Shown: positions 50,456-59,672 of the stretch, in pieces
Layout: every line of letters begins with the position of its first letter
Numbering within the stretch: the stretch's first letter is position 1
From: CAWAND01 sp963797485
Lineage (GTDB): Bacteria; Chloroflexota; Anaerolineae; Anaerolineales; E44-bin32
Length of the DNA: 64,000 bases
Assembly: GCA_963797485.1 (NCBI GenBank)
Contig: CAWCPF010000004.1
Location: 62,001-126,000 of the forward strand
Reading direction: 5' to 3'
Program-made: the position numbers and the translations under genes
Notes under the pieces: model-generated
Told to the model about the DNA's origin: nothing
Databases searched by the model: none
Seen by the model: the letters and a program-made list of their open reading frames with translations, nothing else

Positions 50456-51397
50456 TCACTGCATGCTGGCAATGTACACATCTTCGAGCGAAGGCTCGGC
50501 GGTTGAGATCGTTCCCGGCTGGATCCCGTCCTGGGTCAGAATTGTGGCGATCGACCGGCTCTTGGCCTCGGCTTCCGAAGCCACCAGCCGAATGACAGAG
50601 CCGTATAGCTCGACCTGTTGAATGTCGATCTTCCCGGCAGCCTGCGCCTGCCGGAGTATCTGGAGGGCCCGACCCGGATCGGACGGCGAACACTCGAGAA
50701 CCTGGCCGTCCAGATGGGTGCGCTTGATTTCGCTGGGCGAGCCCAGGGCAATAATCTTGCCTTTCTGAATGAAGGCGAGCCGATGGCAGTGCTCGGCTTC
50801 GTCCATGTAGTGGGTAGTGACAAACACGGTCATGCCTTGGGAGATGAGCTGATAAAGCAGGTCCCAGAAGGCTCGCCTTGACACCGGATCCACGCCCGCG
50901 GTCGGCTCGTCCAGGAACACGAGCTCGGGCCGGTGCAAGATAGCCGTGCTCAGGGCCAGCCGCTGGCGCCATCCACCGGAGAGATCGCGCGTCCGCGCGC
51001 CGGCGCGGCCTTCCAGACCGGCCATCGCCAGGGCCTCGTCAATCCGGCTCCTGAGCTGCTCGTCATCCAGGCCGTAGGCCCGACCGTAGAAGCGCAGGTT
51101 CTGAAGCACGCTCAGGTCGTTGTACAGGCTGAAGCGCTGTGACATGTAGCCGACGCGCGGCCGAATCGCCTCCGGGTGCTCATGGACCGGGATCCCCAGT
51201 ACGTCGATCGACCCGGCCGACGGCTGGACCAAGCCCAGCATCATGCGGATGGTGGTGGTCTTCCCGGATCCATTTGGCCCCAGGAAGCCGAAGATTTCTC
51301 CCGGGTGTATGTCAAAGCTGACCGAATCGACGGCGATGAATTCGCCGAAGCGTTTGGTCAGGTTGCGGACATCGATGGCGGGCGGTCGGGGGTCCAT
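50456..51397 (-). CDS. ABC exporter ATPase, second copy (YbhF half-like)
   Basis: This 313-aa ATPase has Walker A FLGPNGSGKTTTIRMML, signature DLSGGWRQRLALSTAIL and Walker B LVFLDEPTAGVDPVSRR. The drug-exporter (DrrA/CcmA) type C-terminal domain ends SLEDVYIASMQ. It starts four bases after the stop of the upstream permease. In E. coli YbhF the two ATPase domains are fused in one protein; here they are two genes (with 53.67-54.6 kb). Confidence 0.93.
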   Translation of the reverse strand: MDPRPPAIDVRNLTKRFGEFIAVDSVSFDIHPGEIFGFLGPNGSGKTTTIRMMLGLVQPSAGSIDVLGIPVHEHPEAIRPRVGYMSQRFSLYNDLSVLQNLRFYGRAYGLDDEQLRSRIDEALAMAGLEGRAGARTRDLSGGWRQRLALSTAILHRPELVFLDEPTAGVDPVSRRAFWDLLYQLISQGMTVFVTTHYMDEAEHCHRLAFIQKGKIIALGSPSEIKRTHLDGQVLECSPSDPGRALQILRQAQAAGKIDIQQVELYGSVIRLVASEAEAKSRSIATILTQDGIQPGTISTAEPSLEDVYIASMQ

Positions 51398-51400
51398 ATG

Positions 51401-52526
51401 TCAGTCCAACGCCCGGCGGACAAAGCGCCACGACAGAGTTCCGATGACCAAACCCAGAGCCGGCCAGGGCGGCCACATGCGGCCAGAGCACGTCAAGCCC
51501 GGCGCCCTTGAGCAGCAGCCCACGCAGCAGGCTCAACCAGTGGTGGGCGGGAATCAAGTTGGCAAACCACTGGAGGGCCGGCGGCATGCTCTCAACCGGG
51601 GCGGCGTAGCCGGTGAACATGAAATCGATCATCCCCACCAGCAGTACCAAGAGGAAGGCCTGGTGCTGAGTGTGAGAGATGACCGAAATGACCAACCCCT
51701 TGCCCAGCTCGACCAGCAAGTAGCCCAGCGCCAGGAAAGCCAGCAGAATCATGGAGCCCCGGATCGGTACGCCAAAGGCGAAATGGATCATCGACAGCAT
51801 CAATCCGAAGTCGCCCAAGGCGATGATGATCACGGGGATTGACTTGCCCACTATCAGGTCGAACGAGGTGAATGGCATGACCAGGAGCTGCTCGAGAGTA
51901 CCCAGCTCTCGCTCGCGGGAGAACGACAGCGCAGCGAAAAGCAGGACGGTGAATTCGAGCATCAGGCCGAGTTCGGCCGGTGTTGTGTAGAGCGCCTCGC
52001 TCAAGGCCGCGTTGAACCACACCCTCAGACTGGGCTCGAAACCGGCCAGCTCGTCGGGGTTCAAACCCAGGCGCTCGATGGCGATCGATTCGCCCATCGT
52101 GGATGTCAACCCCTGAAAGGCTCGCAGCGAGGCGTCGGCGGGGGTCGCCTCCGACCCGTTCAGGATGGCCAGCAGGACGGGGCGGCCGTCAGGCGCCAGC
52201 AGCTGCTGGTCAAAATCCGGTGGGATGACCAGGGCGGCGTTGATATCGCCGCGCAGCATGGCGGTCTCGATCGACTGCATGTCTCCCGCTTCCCCGGTGA
52301 GGCGGAATGTGCCCGTGTTCTCCAGGGCGGTGACGACGGCCCGGCTGGCGGCGGAGTGGTTCTGGTCGAACACCATCAGCGGCAGGTTCGTGATCGGCCG
52401 GGAGGTCGCCCACCCGACGAGCAGGAGCTCTGAGGCCCCGCCCAGGAGCATGAAGGCCGGCAGCCACCAATCGCTGCGCAGGTGGATGAACTCGTTGACG
52501 ATCAGGGACCAGATGCGCCGGAGCAT
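51401..52526 (-). CDS. ABC-2 type permease (YbhS/YbhR-like), frameshift near C-terminus
   Basis: This permease has a large extracytoplasmic loop after helix 1 and further helices in the C-terminal half. ELGTLEQLLVMPFTSFDLIVG is the conserved ABC-2 segment, here preceded by SFSRER. A one-base break near 51,460 separates LAALAG from LGLVIGTLSWRFVRRALD and the stop at 51401-51403. The joined protein is about 375 aa. The next gene's ATG is three bases downstream. Confidence 0.88.
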
Positions 52527-52533
52527 GGCCGCC

Positions 52534-53667
52534 TCACCCCAGCTTCTTGCGAAAGAACAGGGCGGCCAAGCCGGTGAAACCGACGCCCAGAAAGGTCATC
52601 ATCACCACGTACGGCCAGAGCACGTCCAGCCCAACGCCGGGCAGGAACAGACCACGCGTGATGATGGCGTAGTGGGTGCCCGGCAAGCTCAGGGCTTCCA
52701 GGCGAACTGCCTCGGGCATGGAAGCCAGCGGGAAGAAGATGCCTGTTAGAAAGAAGCCGGGGAAAAAGATCACCAGGAAGGACAGCGCCAATGCGGCCGC
52801 CTGAGTTCGCATGAAGACCCCGACCACAATGCCCATGCTCAAGACCGAAAACAGGAACAGGCAGGAAAGCAGCACGAACAACGGGAAGCTGCCGTTGAAC
52901 GGAACCCGGAACCAGGCCACGGCCAAGGCCGGGATGAGGATCACATTCACCAGGCCGGCGAGCACATACGGCAGCATCTTGCCCAGCATGAGTTCGGCGC
53001 GGCCGACAGGCGTTGCCATCAGCTGTTCCAGGGTCCCGTGCTCCCGCTCCCTGGCCAGGGCCAGCGCCACTGACAGCGCCGGAAATCCCAGGACCATCGA
53101 GATCAATCCCGGGATCACGGCGTTTCTGGACTTCATGTCCGGGTTGAACCAGGAACGGATGCGCAAGTCGAGGGGCTGGAGGGTGGTCAGGTTTAGGCCC
53201 TGCGACTGCAGTTGGCGTGTGACTGCCTGCTGGACAAAGGCTTGGGCGCGGGAGGCGATGTGTTCAACGGCGAACTGGCCGCTTTGCGGCTCGGTCCCGT
53301 CGATGATGACCTGGACCGGCATGCCCTTGAGCGCCTGCAGGTCTCGGGCGAAACCGGGCCCTATGATCACGGCGGCCTTGATGTTGCCCCTTATCAGCAG
53401 CCCTTCGAGCTCGCGTTCGGAATGGACATAGGCGGCCAGTTCGAGATCATCGCCGGCAACAATCTGCTGGATGAACCGGCCGGAGGCCTGGGTTTGGTCG
53501 GCGTCCAGCACGCCCACCGGCACATGGCGGATGTCGACCGTGAGCGCGTAAGCCATCAAAAGCAGGAGCAGGGTGGGGGTGAACAGGACCAGGATCAAGG
53601 TCGACCGATCGCGCACGATGTGGTGGAACTCTTTGAGGCTCAGCGCCCAGATGTGTCTTGGCGACAT
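52534..53667 (-). CDS. ABC-2 type permease (YbhR/YbhS-like)
   Basis: This intact 377-aa permease has a first helix (LILVLFTPTLLLLLMAYAL), a large loop (about 50-180), then REREHGTLEQLMATPVGRAE and five more helices ending GVGFTGLAALFFRKKLG. It is a paralogue of the next permease; the pair presumably forms a heterodimer. Confidence 0.93.
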   Translation of the reverse strand: MSPRHIWALSLKEFHHIVRDRSTLILVLFTPTLLLLLMAYALTVDIRHVPVGVLDADQTQASGRFIQQIVAGDDLELAAYVHSERELEGLLIRGNIKAAVIIGPGFARDLQALKGMPVQVIIDGTEPQSGQFAVEHIASRAQAFVQQAVTRQLQSQGLNLTTLQPLDLRIRSWFNPDMKSRNAVIPGLISMVLGFPALSVALALAREREHGTLEQLMATPVGRAELMLGKMLPYVLAGLVNVILIPALAVAWFRVPFNGSFPLFVLLSCLFLFSVLSMGIVVGVFMRTQAAALALSFLVIFFPGFFLTGIFFPLASMPEAVRLEALSLPGTHYAIITRGLFLPGVGLDVLWPYVVMMTFLGVGFTGLAALFFRKKLG

Positions 53668-53668
53668 A

Positions 53669-54608
53669 TCAGGCGGCCTCCATCCGGGTGATCAGCGAAA
53701 TGAAGGCCTCCTCCATGCGCGCCGGCGCCAGGCGGATCCGGCGGTAGCCCGTGCCCTCGGCCTTCAGCCGCCGTTCGATTTCGGGCAGGCGTCGTTCTCC
53801 CGAGTTCAACCAGCAGGTGCAGAGTCTCGCCGTAGGTCTGCACCTCCTCTACGCCCGGCAGGCTGCCCGCCATGGCGCGCGCGGCTTGCCAGTCGTCGGG
53901 CTGGAGCTCGATGATCCGCCCCTCCAGTGGGGCCCGGATGGCCTGCGGAGAGTCGACTTTGAACAACCGCCCCTCGTACATGAATCCGACTCGCGAGCAC
54001 CGGTCGGCTTCGTCCATGTAGGGGGTGCTGACCAAAATGGTTGTGCCGCGGGTGTGCAGGTCGGTGAGAATGTCCCAGAACTCGCGCCGCGAAATCGGGT
54101 CCACTCCGGTGGTCGGTTCGTCCAGGAGCAGCAGCTCGGGCTCATGGATCAAGGTGCACGCCAGGGCCAGCTTCTTCTGCATGCCGCCGGAAAGATGGGC
54201 GGCCCGTCGAGACTGGAAAGCCTGCAAACCGGCGAACGCCAGCAGCCGTTCGGTGCGGGCCTTGCGGTCGGCCGGGCTGACATCGAAGATCTCGGCGAAG
54301 AACTCGAGGTTTTCCAGCACGGACAGCTCGCCATACAGGCTGAACTGCTGCGCCATGTAGCCGATGTGCGGCTTGATGGCCTCCGCCTGGCTGGCGAGAT
54401 CGAGCCCGACGACCGTGGCCTCACCCTGCGAGATGTCCAGTAAGCCCGCCAGCAGGCGCAGCGTGGTCGTCTTACCGGCTCCATCCGGCCCCACCAGGCC
54501 GAACAGCTCGCCCGGTTCGATGGCCATGGTGAGCGACTCGACCGCCCGTGTCTTCTTGAAGACCCGCGTCAGGTTGCGCGTTTCGATGATTGGCACGGCA
54601 GCCGGCAT
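53669..54608 (-). CDS. ABC exporter ATPase, first copy, frameshift near C-terminus
   Basis: This ATPase has Walker A GLVGPDGAGKTTTLRLLAG, signature HLSGGMQKKLALACTLI and Walker B LLLLDEPTTGVDPISRR. The H-loop region reads VSTPYMDEADRC, with Pro where His usually stands (TTHYMDEAE in the second copy). A break near 53,800 separates LHLLVE from ERRLKAEGTGYRRIRLAPAR and the stop at 53669-53671. An earlier start at 54626 is possible. About 313 aa joined. Confidence 0.88.
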
Positions 54609-54632
54609 GTGGTGCTCGCTTTTCAAGGCGCC

Positions 54633-54905
54633 TTAATGGCGAGCCACGCGGAACAACCACAGCACTGCCAACGCGCCGATGGCTGGCTCGAGGGCCACAC
54701 CCAGGTTGCGCATGGTGTCGGAAAACCCCATGGCGGGGATCACAAACCAGTCGAGCAGGCCGATGGCCACGGCCGAGATGACGGCGGCGACATAGTCACC
54801 GGTCACGCCGATCGGGCGCCGGTCCTTCCAGATCGGCCCCGCCAGCGCGCCGATGATCAGCCCCACAGCTACCATAGCGACGATAAGAATCAGGATGGCA
54901 AGCAT
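54633..54905 (-). CDS. small membrane protein (90 aa), GlsB/YeaQ-like
   Basis: This protein has three hydrophobic segments. MLAILILIVAMVAVGLIIGALAGPI at the start resembles, split here, the AILILIVAMVAVGL and IIGALAGPIW of transglycosylase-associated YeaQ/YmgE proteins. Its role is unknown; it is the first gene of the exporter operon, downstream of a TetR-type operator, so it may be part of the exporter response. Confidence 0.65.
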   Translation of the reverse strand: MLAILILIVAMVAVGLIIGALAGPIWKDRRPIGVTGDYVAAVISAVAIGLLDWFVIPAMGFSDTMRNLGVALEPAIGALAVLWLFRVARH

Positions 54906-54935
54906 GGACGACCTTCCTTCCCTGAGTTGAGACCA

Positions 54936-54953
54936 ACTGACTGGTCGGTCGGT
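54936..54953. promoter_or_regulatory. TetR-type operator upstream of the exporter operon
   Basis: ACTGACTGGTCGGTCGGT matches the palindrome in front of the tetR gene at 16 of 18 positions. It sits 31 bases upstream of the first exporter gene. Confidence 0.75.
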
Positions 54954-54986
54954 TGGCGAGCGAAAAAAAGAGCGGACCCGGCGGCA

Positions 54987-55583
54987 TCACGCTTTAATGC
55001 CGGCCTGCAGCAAACCGATGCTGTAGCGGATGGTCTCGGCCGGGTCCACGAGTTTCCGGTCGTAAACCCAAAGCAAGATCGTGCCTTCGAAGATGGCGCA
55101 CGCCGCCAGGCTGACCTGGCGCGGGTCGACCTGTCGGAATTCGCCCGTTTCGACGCCCCGCTGGATCACGGGTTCGAGGATGTCAATGTAGCGGTTGAAG
55201 TATTCCCGCAGCGCCTGTTGAACGAGTCGGTTGCGGAAGGCGAGCGCCAGAAACTCGTAAGCGATCGGCATCAGGCCCAGCATGCGCTGCACGTCTTGGA
55301 TGGCCACCTCGGTGAACTTGTCGAGGTCGGCGGCGGCCGGGGCGGTTGATTCTTTCAGGGGTTCGAGCTCGCGAAACTCGTGCTGGAAAATCCGATCGAG
55401 GATGGCAAAGATGATATCGTCCTTGCTCTTGAAGTACCAGTACAGCGCCCCTTTGCTCAACTCGGTCTCGTGGACGATGTCGTCCATGCGGGTCTGGTCA
55501 AACCCTTTTCGAGCGAAGAGCTCGGTGGCGGCGTCCAGAATCTGCTCGTGCCGTTCCTCGCTGACGTCTTCTCGTGGCGACAT
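54987..55583 (-). CDS. TetR-family repressor of the ABC exporter (CecR/YbiH-like context)
   Basis: This 198-aa regulator has the TetR helix-turn-helix TRMDDIVHETELSKGALYWY and a C-terminal ligand domain of mostly hydrophobic helices. Two near-identical palindromes flank it, in front of its own start and in front of the next operon, which supports repression of both. In E. coli, CecR (YbiH) controls the ybhGFSR exporter and drug sensitivity; the gene content here matches, though ligand identity is unknown. A T run at 54962-54969 may end its transcript. Confidence 0.9.
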   Translation of the reverse strand: MSPREDVSEERHEQILDAATELFARKGFDQTRMDDIVHETELSKGALYWYFKSKDDIIFAILDRIFQHEFRELEPLKESTAPAAADLDKFTEVAIQDVQRMLGLMPIAYEFLALAFRNRLVQQALREYFNRYIDILEPVIQRGVETGEFRQVDPRQVSLAACAIFEGTILLWVYDRKLVDPAETIRYSIGLLQAGIKA

Positions 55584-55605
55584 AGACGGCTTCCCTGATC
55601 GCTAG

Positions 55606-55623
55606 ACTGACCGGTCGGTCAGT
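55606..55623. promoter_or_regulatory. TetR-type operator upstream of tetR
   Basis: ACTGACCGGTCGGTCAGT is an almost perfect palindrome, 22 bases upstream of the tetR start. It is the second copy of the motif at 54936 and implies autoregulation. Confidence 0.8.
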
Positions 55624-55672
55624 TTCAGTTTACTCCGGACGGGCGGTTGTCAAGCACGAACAGCTGCCCGGT

Positions 55673-55690
55673 TTGTGAAGGGGTTCACAA
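55673..55690. promoter_or_regulatory. exact Rex-consensus palindrome
   Basis: TTGTGAA-GGGG-TTCACAA is an exact match to the Rex consensus. It lies between the end of the creatininase-like gene and the tetR start. Confidence 0.6.
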
Positions 55691-55743
55691 ATCAAGTATC
55701 TACCCGGCAGTGGCCAAAAGCACAGGCTGTGGCGTTGGGGAGG

Positions 55744-56551
55744 TCAGGCAGATCGGGTGGCGAGAAGCTGAAGTCGTGAATGTCCTGGATGGAGTTCGGC
55801 AATCTGGTCGGCGGCATGTGCCAAGAAAGCCGCCGCCCTTTTTCGCCGTGGCGACGGTGGCATCCCCCAGCACGCCGTCGGGTGCAATGTCCTGGGTGAG
55901 CCAGGCGAAGGTCAGGGTGCCCATGAACGGAAGCTCCCGCATCGCCTGCAGCCCCGCCGGAAAACTGCGCGGCGCCAGGTCCGGCCGGACCCAGTCCGGC
56001 CGGAGGGCAGGCAAGATTGAGGTCTCGACATCTCCGGCGTGGATTCCGTACACGGCCTCTTCGTCTGAGATTCCGTCTTGGATGGGGGCCACGCGCAGAT
56101 TGGGATGCAGCGCAAAAACCATCAATCCGGTTTCGGCACGGATGTCGCGGATCACGAAATCCACGATCTCGGTGTCGCCGCCGTGCGCATTCAGCACCTC
56201 CATGCGCTTGAAACCCGACGACGTCAGGCTGTGGCCGACCTGCTTAAGGGTGTGGATGAGCGCATCGGCGCTGACGCTGATGGTGCCGGCGAAAGCCATG
56301 TGCTCGGTGCTCTTGGCATAGCTGATCAAGGGCAGGCGCCAGACGGAGAACCCGTCCGGAAGGCGTTAGAGGGCTTCGCTGAGCACCGCCTCGGCAATCA
56401 AGCTGTCGGTGTACACCGACGGGTGTGGGTCATGCTGCTCAAAGGCCGCCAGGGGCTGGACGACGACGATCTGATCCTTGGCAGGCAGATCGCGGATTTC
56501 GGGCGAGGTCAGTGCCGGCAGGAAAAAGTCGTAGTCTGAGGGGGTTGGCAT
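55744..56551 (-). CDS. creatininase-family amidohydrolase, two frameshifts
   Basis: MPTPSDYDFFLPALTSPEIRD starts at 56551. The metal block FEQHDPHPSVYTDSLIAEAV corresponds to the family EQHGPHLPLGTD. NAHGGDTEI and GIHAGDVETS supply the remaining ligands (usually HAGExET). Frame breaks are near 56,362 (before LPDGFSVWRLPLISYA) and 55,838 (before ADQIAELHPGHSRLQLL). Joined length is about 268 aa. The substrate is unknown; the family includes creatinine amidohydrolase, FAPy deformylase and MftE-like peptidases. Confidence 0.8.
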
Positions 56552-56599
56552 GAGGACCCCTTCATCGACCGCCAGGGCAGGGCGCCGGGTTTGCCAGGT

Positions 56600-57316
56600 T
56601 CAAAGCTTGGGACCGCCCGGCCGCCGGGCCACCTCGGCCAGATGCTCCCATTCGTGCTCCAGCATCCGCCGCAGGGTTTGATGAAAAGTGCGCGGGCCGT
56701 GGGATTTCTGCATCACCCGCTGGCGCTGCTCGTCGGTCGACTGGCGCGCCCGTGCCAGCGCCATTTCCCCGCCGCGGCGCAAAGCTTCCGACAGAGGAAT
56801 CTCGCCGCGCTCGGTCTGGGTCTGAAGTCTGGAAAACCCGGGCGCGCCGCCCAGACCGGCCGCCAGATAGCCTCCGGTGGCGCCGAGCACATGGAGCAGC
56901 ACGCCGCGTGCCGTGCGTCCGCCTCCGGCCGGGTCGGCATCCAGGTCAGCCGGGGGCTGGGCCTCAGCCCATTCCGCCAAGGCGGCTCGCATGGCCGCAA
57001 ACCGGTCCAGGTAAGTATCCAGCGCCGCCTGGGTCACTGGCTCGAAATCCGGCCCGAACATGACGTAGGGGGATCCGTTGCCAAGCCAGGTCCCCTCGGT
57101 AATGTGTTCGACGACGTGAATCTCGATCGGCTCGGCGGCCACGGCGGAACCAGCGTGGCCGCGAAAGAAAGTCGTGAATTGCCGAACGGCGAGCGGGGCG
57201 GCTTCGATGGCCTCGTCGGTGGTAGGACCCACGGCGACGCAGCCCAATAGCTCCAGAACATGGACCATGGTCTTACGATGACGTGGGCCGGATTCAAGGT
57301 ACAGGCCGAAGTCCAT
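56600..57316 (-). CDS. DinB-like protein with HicB-like N-terminus
   Basis: This 238-aa protein begins MDFGLYLESGPRHRKTMVHV, and ELLGCVAVGPTTDEAIEAA matches the HicB-type fold of ribbon-helix proteins. The C-terminal half has the DinB-like four-helix pattern, with HVLGATGGYL and RRMLEHEWEHLAEVA. DinB proteins are metal-dependent thiol-associated enzymes such as transferases. Function here is not assigned. Confidence 0.7.
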   Translation of the reverse strand: MDFGLYLESGPRHRKTMVHVLELLGCVAVGPTTDEAIEAAPLAVRQFTTFFRGHAGSAVAAEPIEIHVVEHITEGTWLGNGSPYVMFGPDFEPVTQAALDTYLDRFAAMRAALAEWAEAQPPADLDADPAGGGRTARGVLLHVLGATGGYLAAGLGGAPGFSRLQTQTERGEIPLSEALRRGGEMALARARQSTDEQRQRVMQKSHGPRTFHQTLRRMLEHEWEHLAEVARRPGGPKL

Positions 57317-57477
57317 GGCTCTCCCGGTGGCCTATCCGCAGTGGCTACCCTCGATTGTACATGAGGCCGACGATAGGCTGATTACGGCCGGGGGCCGGTT
57401 CGAATGGCCTATACTATTCGTGTCGTGGGGGGCGAGGTTCGTGGGGCGATTCAGGTGGCGGGAGGCTTTTGGAGAGC

Positions 57478-58309
57478 GTGACCACATCCAAGCTGATCTT
57501 CACGGTCTGGGAGTTCTACCCCTCCGTGGTTGTGGGTTGCCTGGCTCTGCTGGCCGCCTACGGTGCAGCGGTTCACTGGCGACCCGATCGCCGGGCGTGG
57601 TTGTTCCTGGCCGGGGTCGTATCCATGGGCTGGGCCCTGGTCTCCTTCTTGGATGTGCTGGGCGATGATTATCTCTTCAGTGCCCACATGGCGCAGCACC
57701 TGATCTTCATCGAAGTGGTGCCTATCCTGCTCCTCGTGGGGACGCCGCCGGAAGTCATGCAGCGCCTGTTGGACGTCCCCATCATAGCTTGGGCGGAGAA
57801 GCGGCTGGGCAATCCGTGGGTGACCTGGTTGGCGGGCATCCTGGTGCTTTACGCCTGGCATCTGCCGGTGCTGTACAACGCCGCGCTGGCCAGTGAGACC
57901 GTTCACATCTTCCAGCATCTGTCCTTTCTGGTCACCTCGACCATGTTCTGGTGGCCGATCCTGTCCCCGGTCAAAGACCGACGCGTTCTCGCCTCCGGCG
58001 GCCTTTCTGTATCTCATGGGTGCGGCGATCGCCAACACCCTGTTGGGGATCGTGGTGGCCTATGTGCCCCCCGGCACGTACCCTGCCTATGACCACCCGG
58101 CGGACCCCCTGGGCATCCTGGCGCTGGTGCGCGATCAGTGGCACCTTACCCGCGACGCCGACCAGGTATTGGGAGGGATGCTGATGTGGGTCCCCGGCGG
58201 TTTGATCTTCGCCGCGGTGATCTTCAACGTCCTGGCCCGCTGGTACGCCGAGTCGGATCTGGCGGCTGAAATTGTGGGGCAAGACAGCGCCGGCGCCGGC
58301 CGATCCTAA
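57478..58309 (+). CDS. ctaG: cytochrome c oxidase assembly factor CtaG (caa3 type), frameshift
   Basis: CtaG helps assemble the Cu-containing oxidase. A start at GTG 57478 (MTTSKLIFTVWEFYPSVVVG) is preferred; TTG 57469 is possible. Helices with the family motif AHMAQHLIFIEVVPILLLVG and LYAWHLPVLYNAAL are present. A break near 57,990 leads to LYLMGAAIANTLLGIVVAYV and DADQVLGGMLMWVPGGLIF. Joined length is about 277 aa. It suggests a heme-copper oxidase elsewhere in the genome. Confidence 0.88.
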
Positions 58310-58353
58310 CACCTTCGCCCTTCGCTTCTCATAGAACCTTCAGGCGGCGACGT

Positions 58354-58359
58354 TATAAT
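58354..58359 (+). promoter_or_regulatory. -10 box before the 58.4 kb small genes
   Basis: TATAAT lies about 77 bases before ATG 58436. The -35 region (58331-58336, ATAGAA) is poor. Confidence 0.4.
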
Positions 58360-58435
58360 GGGCTCGTGTGCAGGGCCTTTGGCTGGCGCCATCGCTTGAA
58401 GTTGAGTGGCGGCCAGCCTCTCATGAGAAAGCCGC

Positions 58436-58618
58436 ATGTCCATGCTCTTGGCCCCTCTGCTGCTTCACGGCGCCCTGGGTTGGTGGGATGAAATCCTGTG
58501 CTTGATCCCAAGTGTGCTCCTGATTGCATTGGTGATTTACATCTATCGCTCCGATCGGCGGTCTTCTATGGGACGCGAAGGGACGGAGCATGAAGATCCC
58601 GGCGAGGCGGGCAAATAA
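58436..58618 (+). CDS. small single-pass membrane protein (60 aa)
   Basis: MSMLLAPLLLHGALGWWDE with one hydrophobic helix (ILCLIPSVLLIALVIYIY) and a charged C-terminus. The next gene overlaps its last 29 bases. Unknown function; context is oxidase assembly. Confidence 0.55.
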   Translation: MSMLLAPLLLHGALGWWDEILCLIPSVLLIALVIYIYRSDRRSSMGREGTEHEDPGEAGK

Positions 58619-59006
58619 CCTCGCCCGACCCGATGGGGCGCGTGATCTCCGTCCCTGGCTGCGGGGTCCCGGCCTGGCTCTGGCCTTTATGGCGGCCTAC
58701 TTGAGCCTGGCGCAGCCGGGCATCTGCCCCTGCTGGTTGATCAAAGACGTGCACGATATCCACCCGCATCCCGCCGGGCACGCCGATGTCCCCCACTCGC
58801 ATGACTATCTGTTCGAGATGTTCGCTTCGGCGCCCGCCGTCGCCCCAAGCCTGCCGGCGCAATCCCCGTCGTTCTTCCTCCAGCATGTGTCGGCCCGCGG
58901 GGTGTGGCGCGGCTTCTCCGAGGCCAATCCCGGCAAACCGTCTGAGCCGCCGCCCCCGCCGACGCCTCCGCCGGAACCGCCGGGTGCGCCGATCCCGGTG
59001 GTTTGA
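58590..59006 (+). CDS. His-rich, Pro-tailed small protein with membrane segment
   Basis: This 138-aa protein has a hydrophobic segment (GPGLALAFMAAYLSLAQPG) followed by ICPCWLIKDVHDIHPHPAGH, split here around CPC, and DVPHSHDYLF. The C-terminus is Pro-rich. Cys and His residues could bind copper or another metal in the extracytoplasmic space. No family recognised; adjacency to CtaG and CopC/CopD supports a metal role, as inference. Confidence 0.5.
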   Translation: MKIPARRANNLARPDGARDLRPWLRGPGLALAFMAAYLSLAQPGICPCWLIKDVHDIHPHPAGHADVPHSHDYLFEMFASAPAVAPSLPAQSPSFFLQHVSARGVWRGFSEANPGKPSEPPPPPTPPPEPPGAPIPVV

Positions 59007-59069
59007 TTCCCTGAATGCGCGTATTTGGCCGGAGGAAGAGGCACACCTCTGGCGGAGGAGATGCACAGC

Positions 59070-59618
59070 ATGTCCCGCACAACTTGGATTCGAGTGCTCG
59101 GCGGCCTGGTCCTGGCCGGGCTGTTGCTGTTGCCGGTGGCGGCGTTCGCCCACGAAACGGTCACAGCTGGGGACTTCGAGGTCGAGTACGGTTGGCTGAG
59201 CGAGCCGGCCGTCGTCGGCCAGCCCAACGCCGTGGTCATCAACATCAGCAAGTCGGATGAACCCGTGGATATTGACCCCACCAGCCTGACTATCGAGGCT
59301 GAATACGGGGGTCAGACCAAATCTCTCGAACTGCAGCCGCTCAGTGAAGACAGCACCGGGGAGTACATCGCTCGTCTGACCCCGATGCAGATGGGCCAGT
59401 ACACGGTGCATATCACCGGCAGCCTGGAAGACCAAAGCGTCGACCTGTCCGTCACACCCGAGGACATCGAAAGCGCCGACGTCGTCCAGTTCCCCACCGT
59501 CCCTGCTCAAGGGGCGAGCTCGTCTTTCGGGCTGGAGGGCTGGCTGGCGATTGTGGCACTCATCCTCGGTCTGGCCGGAACCGGGTTCGGCCTGGCCGCC
59601 TGGATGCGAAAGTCGTAG
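59070..59618 (+). CDS. YtkA/FixH-like secreted, membrane-anchored beta-domain protein
   Basis: The ATG at 59070 (or 59061) follows GGAGGAG. Signal peptide LGGLVLAGLLLLPVAAFAHE is followed by a beta-rich domain (TVTAGDFEVEYGWLSEPAV, GEYIARLTPMQMGQYTVHI) and a C-terminal helix (LAIVALILGLAGTGFGLAAW). The pattern resembles YtkA-like domains found next to copper-transport CopC genes. About 182 aa. Confidence 0.75.
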   Translation: MSRTTWIRVLGGLVLAGLLLLPVAAFAHETVTAGDFEVEYGWLSEPAVVGQPNAVVINISKSDEPVDIDPTSLTIEAEYGGQTKSLELQPLSEDSTGEYIARLTPMQMGQYTVHITGSLEDQSVDLSVTPEDIESADVVQFPTVPAQGASSSFGLEGWLAIVALILGLAGTGFGLAAWMRKS

Positions 59619-59625
59619 GCGAGGG

Positions 59626-59660
59626 CCCTTCGGGGGGGGCCATGCGCCCCCCCCGAAGGG
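59626..59660. terminator. strong perfect hairpin before copC
   Basis: A 14-bp perfect stem: CCCTTCGGGGGGGG (59626-59639) with CCCCCCCCGAAGGG (59647-59660), loop CCATGCG. It has no following T run. It lies in the 54-base gap before the CopC-CopD gene and may stall or terminate transcription. Confidence 0.5.
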
Positions 59661-59672
59661 CACATCCAGCTT

